From Geomonas ferrireducens (GTDB lineage Bacteria > Desulfobacterota > Desulfuromonadia > Geobacterales > Geobacteraceae): DNA of 64,000 bases. Numbering within the stretch: the stretch's first letter is position 1; the number at the start of each line of letters is the position of its first letter. The position numbers and the translations under genes were made by a program. The notes under the pieces were generated by a model that had not been told where the DNA came from, did no database searches, and was given only the letters and a program-made list of their open reading frames with translations. This document shows positions 36,008 through 44,340 of this stretch, in pieces. Location of the stretch: NCBI RefSeq assembly GCF_004917065.1, contig NZ_SSYA01000001.1:309001-373000 (forward strand). Direction: 5' to 3'.

Positions 36008-38293
36008 TCAGTACCTGTTGCCGAGGAGATCCTGGTAGTTGAGCGAGTTCTTCATCTGCATGCTGGTGCCGACGGCCACGCCCGGCTTCACTCGATAGGT
36101 TACCTTGATGCTGCGTTTCTCGCCGGCGCCGAGTTCGTCGAGACGCCAGAGGTAGACGCCGTTATCGTACCTGCTGAAGGCGGGTTCCGCCGCTACCAGT
36201 TCGAGCTGGGCCGGCAGGGCGCTCTGCAGGATCACCTGCTTCGCCAGACTGGAGCCGCGGTTCACGCAGTTGAGATCAAGCGAGGAGACCTCGCCGGGCT
36301 TCAGCTTGCCCCCCCTTGCCGCCAGGGTGAGTTCCACAATGGGGCGGGAGTAGGTGAGCTGTAGATTGACTGCGGCGGCGCGGTCCGCGGCCTCGGGCTC
36401 GAAGCGCACCGATGCGGCGGCAACGGCACCGTCGAGGGCGCTGGCGGGCGTTTCCATTTCCATGATCACGTACGCCTCTTCCTTGGGGGAGAGAGGACCG
36501 ACGTGGTTGATGATCGGCTCGCTGTTCTGGCGTTTGCCGTCACGGTTCACGTCGTCGTAGAAGGTGTATGTTGCATGGGCCGGGACGCTGGCCTTGATAG
36601 CGAACACCTCGCGCACGTTGCCGGTGTTGGTGATGACGAGCGGCACGGAAACGGTCTGCCCCGGGATCGCGACGAGTTTCCCCGCGCCGGAGCGCGCCGT
36701 GACGCCACTCACCCGCTGCACGAAACTCGTGGCGGAGACGAAGGACTCCTTCTTGCCCAGCGCGCCGTTGACGATGTCGGCCCTGACGATGAGCTCCTGG
36801 TCGGCAAGCGCTTCGTCCTTCAGGCGGAAGGTGAGGTTGTGGTCCTGGCTCTCGCCGGACTTAAGCCGCATACCGTCGAGCACGAGGGCACCGTTCTCCT
36901 TCTTGAAGCCGGCAGGCGTGCCGGACGGCTCGTACTGGGGCGGGTAGCTGACCCTGAGGGTGACGTCCCGGGCCGACGCGCTGCCGATGTTGAGCAGGGA
37001 AACGCGGTAGGAGACCTTCTCGCCCGGGAGAAGCTTCGTCTTGTCGCTCTTCACCACCGCCCTCAAAAGCGGCGCCGAGGTGCGCAGTGCGATCTCTTTG
37101 GTCTGGGAAGCCTCCCTGGCAAAAGCGGAGACCACCTTGACGGGATAGCTGCTCTTTTGACCGTCTATGTTGCCGCGCGGAATGGTCCCGACGGCCAAGC
37201 CCCTGAATTTCTCCCCAACCTGGAGGGTCGGGGTGCTCTTGATGGCGACGTCCGGGGTGTCGGCCGCGGCGAAATGGAAGTCGTACTCAGGCGGGAAGCC
37301 CGATTCGAGCAGGAAGCTGTCGCTGCCGTTGCCGGAGTTGACGATGTCCATCGGGATCACGAAACGTTTCCCTGCTTCCTGGTTCTCGCCGGCGGCCCCG
37401 AGCCTGACATCGAGGTCGGCGTACTGGGCCACCTCGATGTTGAAGACCTGGGTCACTTCCCCCTGCGGCGCGGCCGCCCCACCCTTCTTGACGACCGGAT
37501 ATTCGATCCCCAACTGCAGGAGCTTAGCAGAGGCGTTGGCGGCGGCGGGAGTGCCGGGGTAGCGGTCGATCACGTCCTTGTAACCGGCGATCGCCTTTTT
37601 ACGCAGCGCGGAGGATTTCCCCTTTTCCTTGACATGCTTGGCGACGCTGACCTTTTTCTCTTTCACTTCCCGGGGTGCAGCGGCCTTCTCGGCAGCGGCC
37701 TTCTCCGCAGCGGCTTTCTGTGCGGCAACAGCCCTTTCCGCAGCGGCATCGAGGGCAGCCTTGTCAGCGGCAGCTTTCTCAGCTGCGGCCTTTTCGGCGG
37801 AAGCCTTGACTGCGGCGGCCCTTTCGGCGGCTGCGCGCTCTGCGGCTGCCTTTTCAGCGGCGGCCACGCCTGGAGCGGGCTGTGCTGCGGTCTTCGGCGC
37901 GGCCGGAATGGTCTCACCCTTCTCGTAGCGCTCGGCGAGCTGGATGAGTTCGTCCTCTACCGTCGCCTTGAGCGGGCTCTCCGGGTAGTCCCGGAGGAAC
38001 TGCGCCATGTATTTGCCCGCCTCCTGGTTGTTGCCGACCTTGTAGTTGGCCCGCGCCAGCCAGAAAATGGCCATGTCTTTCAAAGGAGTGTCCGGGTACT
38101 TTTTGAGAAGTGTGGACATGCTCTCAACCGCGGCAGGATAATCTTTTTTCTGGTAGGAATTGAACCCGGAAATAAAGATCTGCGAATCTTCGGAATCGAG
38201 AGAGAAGGCAGGCGCGGGAACTAGAAGCGCAACAAGGAGCAAGACTGTCAGGATTTTCAAGAATGAGGCACGGAAAATCTTATAAAGATGCAC
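36008..38293 (-). CDS. Large secreted protein: TPR, Ala-rich coiled coil and Ig-like (DUF11) repeats
   Basis: I place the start at a GTG (38293) that begins a good signal peptide (LYKIFRASFLKILTVLLLVALLVPAPAFS); the frame is open 66 bp further up from a TTG. Residues 35-125 are TPR/YbgF-like repeats. Residues 141-214 are a repetitive AEKAAAE coiled coil. The rest consists of DUF11/CARDB-like beta domains (LLPGEKVSYRVSLLNIGSASARDVTLRV; KLVAIPGQTVSVPLVITNTGNVREVF). A Ca-binding-like DDVNRDGKRQNSEP loop lies near residue 575. It should be a surface or periplasmic structural protein. Confidence 0.8.
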   Translation of the reverse strand: MHLYKIFRASFLKILTVLLLVALLVPAPAFSLDSEDSQIFISGFNSYQKKDYPAAVESMSTLLKKYPDTPLKDMAIFWLARANYKVGNNQEAGKYMAQFLRDYPESPLKATVEDELIQLAERYEKGETIPAAPKTAAQPAPGVAAAEKAAAERAAAERAAAVKASAEKAAAEKAAADKAALDAAAERAVAAQKAAAEKAAAEKAAAPREVKEKKVSVAKHVKEKGKSSALRKKAIAGYKDVIDRYPGTPAAANASAKLLQLGIEYPVVKKGGAAAPQGEVTQVFNIEVAQYADLDVRLGAAGENQEAGKRFVIPMDIVNSGNGSDSFLLESGFPPEYDFHFAAADTPDVAIKSTPTLQVGEKFRGLAVGTIPRGNIDGQKSSYPVKVVSAFAREASQTKEIALRTSAPLLRAVVKSDKTKLLPGEKVSYRVSLLNIGSASARDVTLRVSYPPQYEPSGTPAGFKKENGALVLDGMRLKSGESQDHNLTFRLKDEALADQELIVRADIVNGALGKKESFVSATSFVQRVSGVTARSGAGKLVAIPGQTVSVPLVITNTGNVREVFAIKASVPAHATYTFYDDVNRDGKRQNSEPIINHVGPLSPKEEAYVIMEMETPASALDGAVAAASVRFEPEAADRAAAVNLQLTYSRPIVELTLAARGGKLKPGEVSSLDLNCVNRGSSLAKQVILQSALPAQLELVAAEPAFSRYDNGVYLWRLDELGAGEKRSIKVTYRVKPGVAVGTSMQMKNSLNYQDLLGNRY

Positions 38294-38579
38294 GTGATGA
38301 ACCTTTCCGGGCTTAGGGTATAAGGCGTTGAACCTGTCGGAAAGTATCACTATAGACAACTATTGTCAACGCAGAATGGGGTTATATGGATGAGTCGCGA
38401 GCCCTGTGTTTGCGCGCCTTTCCACCCTGTCCTGCCCCCTCCCAAGCCGGCAGTCAACCGAGTGCCTTAATGTGACGTCTCCAGTGACGAAAGCTCCGTT
38501 TTCGCTTTACCTCAAATGACTTTTCAGTTACAGAGGTTTAGCCGTCGCGACAGGCACATCCATCACGCAGAAGGTAGCA
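38294..38579. promoter_or_regulatory. Divergent intergenic region with TTGACA and dyad GACAACTATTGTC
   Basis: No gene is seen in 286 bp. On the minus strand TTGACA opens the dyad GACAA-CTA-TTGTC (38355-38367), about 60 bp before the large TPR gene. A clear -10 box with 16-18 bp spacing is not visible, so the dyad may instead be an operator. Confidence 0.4.
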
Positions 38580-39521
38580 ATGACACGTCTGATTCTCCTC
38601 GGCACATGCTCCGCCCTTTTCTTCAGCAGCACCTTCGTCCTCAACCGCGCCATGAGCCTGCAGGGGGGGCACTGGATCTGGACCGCGAGCCTGCGCTACT
38701 TCTATATGTTCTTCATGCTGGGGCTTTGGCTCGCCCTGACCGGCAAGTCGCGCCTCCTGAAGGACGTCTTCACGGCCTTTCGCAGCAACTGGTGTTTCTG
38801 GACCGTGGCCGGAAGCACCGGCTTCGGCGTCTTCTACGCTCTGCTCACCTTCAGTTCTTCCTTCGCACCCGGCTGGGTCGTGGCGACCACGTGGCAGTCG
38901 ACCATCCTCGCCACGCCGCTTGTGCTCCTTCTCTTCGGCAAACGCGTGCCGATGCGCGGCGTCTTCTACACCCTCCTCATCTTCATCGGCATCGTCCTGG
39001 TCACCCTGGAACAAGCCGCGGCGGCCTCGCTGCGGGAAACGGTGCTGGGCATACTCCCCGTTCTCGTTGCGGCTTTCGCGTACCCACTCGGCAACCAGTT
39101 GATCTGGGAGGCGCGTCACGGCAAGATCGTCAGGCTTCCCGAGGCAAGCACCGCGGTGCTCGACGACAGCGCGGCACGCGTACTCATCATGGTGCTCGGC
39201 TCGCTCCCGCTTTGGGCCGTGCTGATCCTCTTCGTGCACCCGCCCGCCCCGTCCGCGGGACAGCTCGTCAACACCGCGATGGTGGCGGTTTTCTCGGGAG
39301 TTCTCGCCACCACCCTCTTTTACAAGGCGCGCCACCTGGCGAAGACGCCGTTTGAGCTCTCGGCCGTTGACGCCACGCAGTCCATGGAGGTAGTCTTCTC
39401 CCTGCTCGGCGAAATCGCCTTCCTTGGGGGTGCCTGGCCCGGTGCGGCGGGAGGTATCGGCATCGTGCTCTCGCTGCTAGGGCTCGTACTCTACGTGAGG
39501 TCACAGACCCTCGCGCAGTGA
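38580..39521 (+). CDS. EmrE-type multidrug resistance efflux transporter (DMT superfamily)
   Basis: The 313-residue protein has about ten hydrophobic helices in two repeats (LILLGTCSALFFSSTFVLNRAM; ATPLVLLLFGKRVPMRGVFYTLLIFIGIVLVTLEQ; AVDATQSMEVVFSLLGEIAFLGGAWP). The sequence fits the multidrug resistance efflux family of the drug/metabolite transporter superfamily (PF13536). It is transcribed alone; substrates are unknown. Confidence 0.85.
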   Translation: MTRLILLGTCSALFFSSTFVLNRAMSLQGGHWIWTASLRYFYMFFMLGLWLALTGKSRLLKDVFTAFRSNWCFWTVAGSTGFGVFYALLTFSSSFAPGWVVATTWQSTILATPLVLLLFGKRVPMRGVFYTLLIFIGIVLVTLEQAAAASLRETVLGILPVLVAAFAYPLGNQLIWEARHGKIVRLPEASTAVLDDSAARVLIMVLGSLPLWAVLILFVHPPAPSAGQLVNTAMVAVFSGVLATTLFYKARHLAKTPFELSAVDATQSMEVVFSLLGEIAFLGGAWPGAAGGIGIVLSLLGLVLYVRSQTLAQ

Positions 39522-39583
39522 ATCAGTGAATAGATATATATGTGCGGCCCGGCGCCGCCCCACCAAAGAAACCGGAGGTCGAC

Positions 39584-40084
39584 ATGGCAATCAAGGAAGG
39601 CTGGCGCGGCAGGTTCTTCGAGGATTTCGAGGTAGGCGACGTCTACCCCCACCCGCTGGGACGCACCATAACGAAGACCGACAACATCTGGTTCACCCTC
39701 CTCACCCAGAACACGGCGCCGGTCCACTTCGACGCGCACTACTCCGCCCAGACCGAGTTCGGCAAACCGCTGGTCGACTCGACCCTCACCCTCGCCATCG
39801 TCACCGGGCAGAGCGTCACCGACATCTCGCAGAACGTCTTCGCCAATCTGGGATGGGACGAGGTCACTCTCCCGAACCCGCTCTTCGAGGGGGACACGCT
39901 CTACTCACAGTCCGAGGTGCTCGCAAAGCGTGAATCGAAGTCGCGCCCGAACCTCGGCATCGTGACGGTAAAGACCACCGGCTTCACCCAAAACGGCGAC
40001 ATCGTGATCAACTTCAAGAGGACCCTGATGGTGTACAAAAAGGGGCACGAACCGAAGATCGCCCGCCTGGAGCCGAAGGCTTAG
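39584..40084 (+). CDS. MaoC-like (hot-dog fold) dehydratase
   Basis: The 166-residue protein starts MAIKEGWRGRFFEDFEVGD, with GGAGGT upstream. The hydratase-2 region reads TQNTAPVHFDAHYSAQTEFGKPLVDSTLTLAI, in which Asn and His/Asp are placed as in MaoC-type enoyl-CoA hydratases. Single-domain enzymes of this type act on CoA esters such as mesaconyl-CoA or crotonyl-CoA. The substrate is not evident from context. Confidence 0.85.
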   Translation: MAIKEGWRGRFFEDFEVGDVYPHPLGRTITKTDNIWFTLLTQNTAPVHFDAHYSAQTEFGKPLVDSTLTLAIVTGQSVTDISQNVFANLGWDEVTLPNPLFEGDTLYSQSEVLAKRESKSRPNLGIVTVKTTGFTQNGDIVINFKRTLMVYKKGHEPKIARLEPKA

Positions 40085-40088
40085 CCAA

Positions 40089-40117
40089 TTGACATCGTTA
40101 GCGTTTTTGGCTACGAT
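40089..40117 (+). promoter_or_regulatory. Sigma70-like promoter of the HD-domain gene
   Basis: TTGACA (40089-40094), 17 bp spacer, TACGAT (40112-40117). It starts 5 bp after the MaoC stop and 37 bp before the HD gene start. Confidence 0.7.
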
Positions 40118-40153
40118 CCATGCCTGACAAAAACAAGAGGGAGGCATTTTTTT

Positions 40154-40729
40154 ATGAGCAGCGCACCGACCAGGGAAGCGACCTGGAAACTGATCGAGGA
40201 ATACCTGCCGAGCGACCAGATGAGAAGGCACTCCCTCGCTGTGGAAGCGGTGATGCGCCACATGGCGCGCAAGTACGGCGAAGACGAGGAGATGTGGGGC
40301 ATCATAGGCCTTGCCCACGACATCGACTATGAGCGCCACCCCGAAGAGCACTGCCACAAGGCGCCCGAGATCCTGCGCAGCGCCGGCTGGCCCGATGATT
40401 ACATCCGAGCCGTGGTATCGCACGGCTGGGGGATCTGCAGCGATGTGGAACCGGTCACGCAGCTGGAAAAGACCCTGTTCACCATCGACGAACTGACCGG
40501 CCTCGTCTCTGCGAGCGCGCTCGTGCGTCCCTCGAAGAGCATCCTCGACCTGCCGGTTAAGAGCGTCACCAAGAAGTGGAAGGACAAGGCGTTTGCCGCC
40601 GGTGCGGACCGTTCCGTCATCGAGAAGGGCGCCGCCATGATGGGAGTCGAGCTGAACGAACTGATCGCGGACACCATCGAGGGGATGAAGCCCGCCGCCG
40701 AGGCAATCGGGCTCAAAGGGAACCTCTAA
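40154..40729 (+). CDS. HD-domain (HDIG) phosphohydrolase
   Basis: The 191-residue protein has the first His in RRHSLAVEAVMRHMA, the HD pair in GLAHDIDYERHPE, and further metal ligands in VVSHGW and the Asp of TIDELTGLV. This HDIG arrangement is common in small bacterial nucleotide or phosphate hydrolases. GGGAGG precedes the ATG. The substrate is unknown. Confidence 0.88.
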   Translation: MSSAPTREATWKLIEEYLPSDQMRRHSLAVEAVMRHMARKYGEDEEMWGIIGLAHDIDYERHPEEHCHKAPEILRSAGWPDDYIRAVVSHGWGICSDVEPVTQLEKTLFTIDELTGLVSASALVRPSKSILDLPVKSVTKKWKDKAFAAGADRSVIEKGAAMMGVELNELIADTIEGMKPAAEAIGLKGNL

Positions 40730-40764
40730 CCGCATCGCCCCCTTCCCAAACAGGAGGATCATCC

Positions 40765-41058
40765 ATGTCCCCATCGTTTCGCCCGCGCGGCCCGAAGAAC
40801 GTAGCTCCCAAGAGTGCCGAGGAAATCGACGAACTGGTGCGCAAGCTGAGAGGCGAGCAGCAACGCCCGGAAAACTACCGGGAGAAATCGCTGAAGCTGC
40901 ACGGCTGGATCTGCGCCAAGTGTGGCCGCGAATTCGAACTCTCCAACCTGCACTTGCTCACCGTGCACCACAAGGACGGCAACCACAACTACAACAAATT
41001 TTACCTCCAACTCTTAGCTTTTCCGTATTTTGGGAAACCAATACTGGCTTGGGCTTAA
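40765..41058 (+). pseudogene. yajD: YajD-family HNH nuclease, truncated by island insertion
   Basis: AGGAGG and ATG start a clean YajD N-terminus (MSPSFRPRGPKNVAPKSAEE) with the first zinc pair CAKCGREF and the nuclease core LLTVHHKDGNHN. In YajD proteins this is followed by an NNP-DGSNWELLC-YCH segment with the second Cys pair. Here the reading changes at about codon 75 to YNKFYLQLLAFPYFGK and stops 20 residues later in AT-rich DNA. The zinc site and the last third are missing, so the product is unlikely to be active. The break marks the left end of the accessory island. Confidence 0.85.
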
Positions 41059-41316
41059 TAGGACGGCACATTATTTCCAGAAAAAATAAATTGGAAGGAT
41101 TTTTTATAGCTAAACATCTAACTTTTTTCCGAAAACTGAGGTGTTTTTTTCTATTTTGAGGGGACGGGTTCAGAGGGGGGCACTTACGGGTATACCGCGG
41201 TTGTTTAGCTTCACAGCTCCCTGCTCACATGGTAACTAACTCCGCAAATTTGAACTTAAGCCGCACCCCAATGGCCTGGAGCTTTCAAACAAGACGGTGA
41301 GCCAAGTTCGTGATGC
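41059..41316. other. Left terminal region of the island, no gene
   Basis: These 258 bp contain A- and T-runs, including a run of seven T at 41144-41150, and a G-rich patch (41159-41182). No open frame of note or clear inverted terminal repeat was found. It should contain the left recombination site. Confidence 0.5.
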
Positions 41317-41724
41317 TCAATCTTTTATGACCGCAATCTCGCTTCGCCTTGCTTTCGCAAGCTTGTCCTTGAGATCAGCAACATCGTTGAGGGCAATAAC
41401 CAAAGCCGTGTGCATTTCATGGTGCGTCTGAGCCATTTTAGACATCATTTTTCGCAACTTGACAAGTTCATCCCTGTACTTTTCCTTAATCCTACGATCA
41501 GAATTTTTACCGGGTTTTCCACGCGTTAACGCATCCACCCTGAAAATCTGTTTTTTATGCATTTTTACTTTATCTACAAAGTCCTTATAGTAATAAGCGC
41601 TACCATTGCCAAGACCTGCTTCTTTTTCAACGGCACTTACACTTACATTCCGTTTAGCACTTCCAGCCAATATTCGATCTAAGGCACTTTCCAAGGCAGC
41701 ACGGGTTTCCTCACTTTTTTTCAT
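41317..41724 (-). CDS. Small HTH/coiled-coil protein of the recombinase module (TnpC/GmtX-like)
   Basis: The 135-residue protein has an N-terminal helix-turn-helix (ALESALDRILAGSAKRNVSVSAVEKEAGLGNGSAYYY) followed by a basic, then coiled-coil region (KLRKMMSKMAQTHHEMHTALVIALNDVADLKDKLAKA). The layout resembles the DUF6262/TnpC-type helpers of Tn554-like elements and the small third protein of GMT islands. It overlaps the preceding recombinase-like gene by one base. It may guide target or orientation choice; this is inferred from position. Confidence 0.7.
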   Translation of the reverse strand: MKKSEETRAALESALDRILAGSAKRNVSVSAVEKEAGLGNGSAYYYKDFVDKVKMHKKQIFRVDALTRGKPGKNSDRRIKEKYRDELVKLRKMMSKMAQTHHEMHTALVIALNDVADLKDKLAKARRSEIAVIKD

Positions 41725-42611
41725 TACGGATCCTCCCTATCACAGGTGTAACCAACGTATTTAATACCTAGGCCATCCATCACTTTCTCTGCACATCGTA
41801 TTTGCGGTATATAATGGCTAAATTCACCTTCAGACATATTTTTCAAACTGCTAACGTAGGTAACCAAAGAAAAGTGTTTTTTATACCAATTGTTACCATG
41901 TTCTACTGTAATAATAGCCCCATCGCACTCAATACAATATGCGGGGTTAATAATTCCGTACATATCACATTTGTGGCCGTTTACGCATCCATTTACTAGA
42001 GTAGTGTGATAGGAAATTTTATTTTCTTTTACTAACTTGCGCACCATCTCCCAGGATTTATATATGATTGGGGCATCCTGTCTTTCTTCAACTATTTGCA
42101 ATCCTTTTTTACCAGCTAAAGGTTGATCTGAATTGTAAAATTCGTACAACATAGTGGCCTCGAAATCGATTCTTGATTCCTTTAACAGGTAGATTAATTC
42201 GTGGTCCAAACGGACATCTTCGGCCCTGGCCGATGCAGCCCCGTGACCGTAATACTCAGAGATTCTGACAATAAGGTGCTTAAACTGTTGTTTAATCGCT
42301 GAAAAACCAGCCAGACTATGCCTAGCGCCGAACATTGCGAATGTTCTTCGCATCTGCTGTGGATGAAATGGCCATATACTTCCCACTTTCGGCAAATCGG
42401 CCACGCCAACCGATCTATTTAACCTTTGAAATTCTGCAATATCTTCATCAGTAATCCGACACCCCAAGATCTTAATAAAATCGTTTAACGATGACCTCAT
42501 TTTACCTAGTTCCGCTGTTGGAATTTCGATTATGTTACGACTGCCCTGTAGATCAATTGCCTTTTTTATATCTGCGGGGATATCAATGGCAAATTTAGCT
42601 TGAAGATTCAT
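41724..42611 (-). CDS. Tyrosine-recombinase-like protein 3 of the module
   Basis: In this 295-residue protein, residues 78-125 read WPFHPQQMRRTFAMFGA ... QQFKHLIVRISEYYGHG. That matches the HxxR ... H/K ... Y box of tyrosine recombinases, with Tyr near 117 as possible nucleophile. Most of a normal N-terminal part is absent. The C-terminal half contains a Cys pattern (CVNGHKCDMYGIINPAYCIEC) suggesting a zinc site. It overlaps the upstream gene by 17 bp and the downstream one by 1 bp. Confidence 0.7.
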   Translation of the reverse strand: MNLQAKFAIDIPADIKKAIDLQGSRNIIEIPTAELGKMRSSLNDFIKILGCRITDEDIAEFQRLNRSVGVADLPKVGSIWPFHPQQMRRTFAMFGARHSLAGFSAIKQQFKHLIVRISEYYGHGAASARAEDVRLDHELIYLLKESRIDFEATMLYEFYNSDQPLAGKKGLQIVEERQDAPIIYKSWEMVRKLVKENKISYHTTLVNGCVNGHKCDMYGIINPAYCIECDGAIITVEHGNNWYKKHFSLVTYVSSLKNMSEGEFSHYIPQIRCAEKVMDGLGIKYVGYTCDREDP

Positions 42612-44340
42612 CGATTTTTACCGCGCTAATAGAAAGGTTATCCAAATCCAACCATGCAGGGTGGCGCCCTATTTTAAATAATTTTCGTTCCGCATCAGCT
42701 CTAACATTTTTGCTTACACCTACAATACGACAATCTATTTGCCTCAATATTCTGCTAAAATTTCCTTCGTAGTGATTTCGATCTAAATGCATATATGCTG
42801 ATTCCTCTAAACACTCTTTAAAGGAAAGAATGCACCAAATATCATCAACAGTTTCCACTATTACCTGGTAAGGACACTCAAAGCACCACAGAAGATCTGC
42901 ACAGGCGAGGTGACTTTTATTATTAATAACTTTTCTGACTTGTGCTCTTAAATTTTGTTTTTGCGACCTATCTCCATAAGGATCTTTACAATAACTACCA
43001 TTAGCGTTTCGAGTGGGCAAAATTAGTTGGTTCAGCATTGCCTCATAAGGTAGTACTTCAACGTTCAACTGCGCAGCAGTAACCCCTTTAGCATCCTTTA
43101 CCCCCAATTTTCTTCGTGCCAAATTTTCCAACGTCAATGATGTAGCCTGTAACTGCATATCATTTTCAAACTTATTTCCTTCACTGTAATGTCGCTTAAC
43201 AACCCTAGGCTCATTTCCGGCAACTATTGCAGGCTTAATAGAATCATTAGTAAAAACCTGGAATCTACATATACCACTCGCTCGCATTCTTCGTACTAAT
43301 GGAACCAGCGGAACATCGAAATCATCTCGCAGGTCAAAAGTCCTTTTAAGCCACCGATTAAACCTTCCCAGATGATTGCCAGTGATGGGCGTTAAGCTCC
43401 CACCGTAAACGCCATTCAGCATCAAACTCCCTGGCTCTGGGCTTAAATTTTTTGAAATATTAATTATTTTACATAAAATCCACATAGCATGTTTTGGTAC
43501 ATTCAGACTGTCATTTTCACCAAGTTCAATATTTACGAATCTATTGGCCCTTCTTTTAAAGGCAGGCATTACTGCCCATTTTTCTGACAACGTAGTTCCA
43601 TCGATAATGGGACGTTTGATTTCCAGTAACTGAGTCGTATTCCCCCAAGTGTAATATGAAAGCAGATAACACGAAGCTGCACTAAGCTTATTTATTGGGG
43701 ATGAAATTTTGTGATCAACTCCTTTATAGTTAAAGGTCATAGCATAATACCTAGATGATTCCGCCCATCTCGGGCACACCATAAAATTTTTCGGGTTCAC
43801 AATAAATTGGTCATAAAGTGAGCAAAAAAGGTTCACCAATAAGTGCAGTAATTTTTTCAGATCAGAGTCGCTATAACCTTGAGTCGACTCCGTTTCAGTT
43901 CTGCCAAATGGGTTTATTACGTCCCACAAAAAGTTGGCATTTAGATCCATATTTTTCAAAATGCTTAAAACTGTATTCACCTGGGACAGGCACGTGCCAT
44001 CATTCCATTTCCCTTCAAGGTGCATATGATCATTATGGTCAATCCATCGATTGACTCCATTTCCAGAAATTGGTTCAATCCGGTTGTTGTCACAAAAGCT
44101 TACATATCGCACAAAGTGAGAAAATCTGTAAGTTTTAGTAGCCTCTGCCCAGTCAGAGTTCATAAAAACTTCGTAGACCAACTTTGATAGTGAGCCCAAT
44201 CTATAATCCGCGGACGTAGTCGATCCTGGGGAATATTTTTTTGGAACCCCATAATAATCAAAGCGGTTGAAGTCGCATCGAATAGGCGATCCGCCTGGCC
44301 CTCTCCAAACAGGAGCCATATTGTCATGTGTTTTACTCAT
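42595..44340 (-). CDS. Tyrosine-recombinase-like protein 2 of the module (degenerate catalytic core)
   Basis: This 581-residue protein has a SAM-like N-terminal part (LSKLVYEVFMNSDWAEATKTYRFSHF). A C-terminal region with VRRMRASGICRFQVFTNDSI and EPRVVKRHYSEGN recalls the HxLR ... GHxxxxxxxxY end of tyrosine recombinases, with Tyr near residue 384. Other catalytic residues are not clearly present. It overlaps the integrase gene by 8 bp. Size and order fit the second large protein of Tn554-like or GMT-type elements. Confidence 0.7.
   Translation of the reverse strand: MSKTHDNMAPVWRGPGGSPIRCDFNRFDYYGVPKKYSPGSTTSADYRLGSLSKLVYEVFMNSDWAEATKTYRFSHFVRYVSFCDNNRIEPISGNGVNRWIDHNDHMHLEGKWNDGTCLSQVNTVLSILKNMDLNANFLWDVINPFGRTETESTQGYSDSDLKKLLHLLVNLFCSLYDQFIVNPKNFMVCPRWAESSRYYAMTFNYKGVDHKISSPINKLSAASCYLLSYYTWGNTTQLLEIKRPIIDGTTLSEKWAVMPAFKRRANRFVNIELGENDSLNVPKHAMWILCKIINISKNLSPEPGSLMLNGVYGGSLTPITGNHLGRFNRWLKRTFDLRDDFDVPLVPLVRRMRASGICRFQVFTNDSIKPAIVAGNEPRVVKRHYSEGNKFENDMQLQATSLTLENLARRKLGVKDAKGVTAAQLNVEVLPYEAMLNQLILPTRNANGSYCKDPYGDRSQKQNLRAQVRKVINNKSHLACADLLWCFECPYQVIVETVDDIWCILSFKECLEESAYMHLDRNHYEGNFSRILRQIDCRIVGVSKNVRADAERKLFKIGRHPAWLDLDNLSISAVKIDESSS

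Noticed and set aside
40985-41316. tRNA gene as island attachment site
   Set aside because: No tRNA-like cloverleaf is present; the junction lies in yajD.
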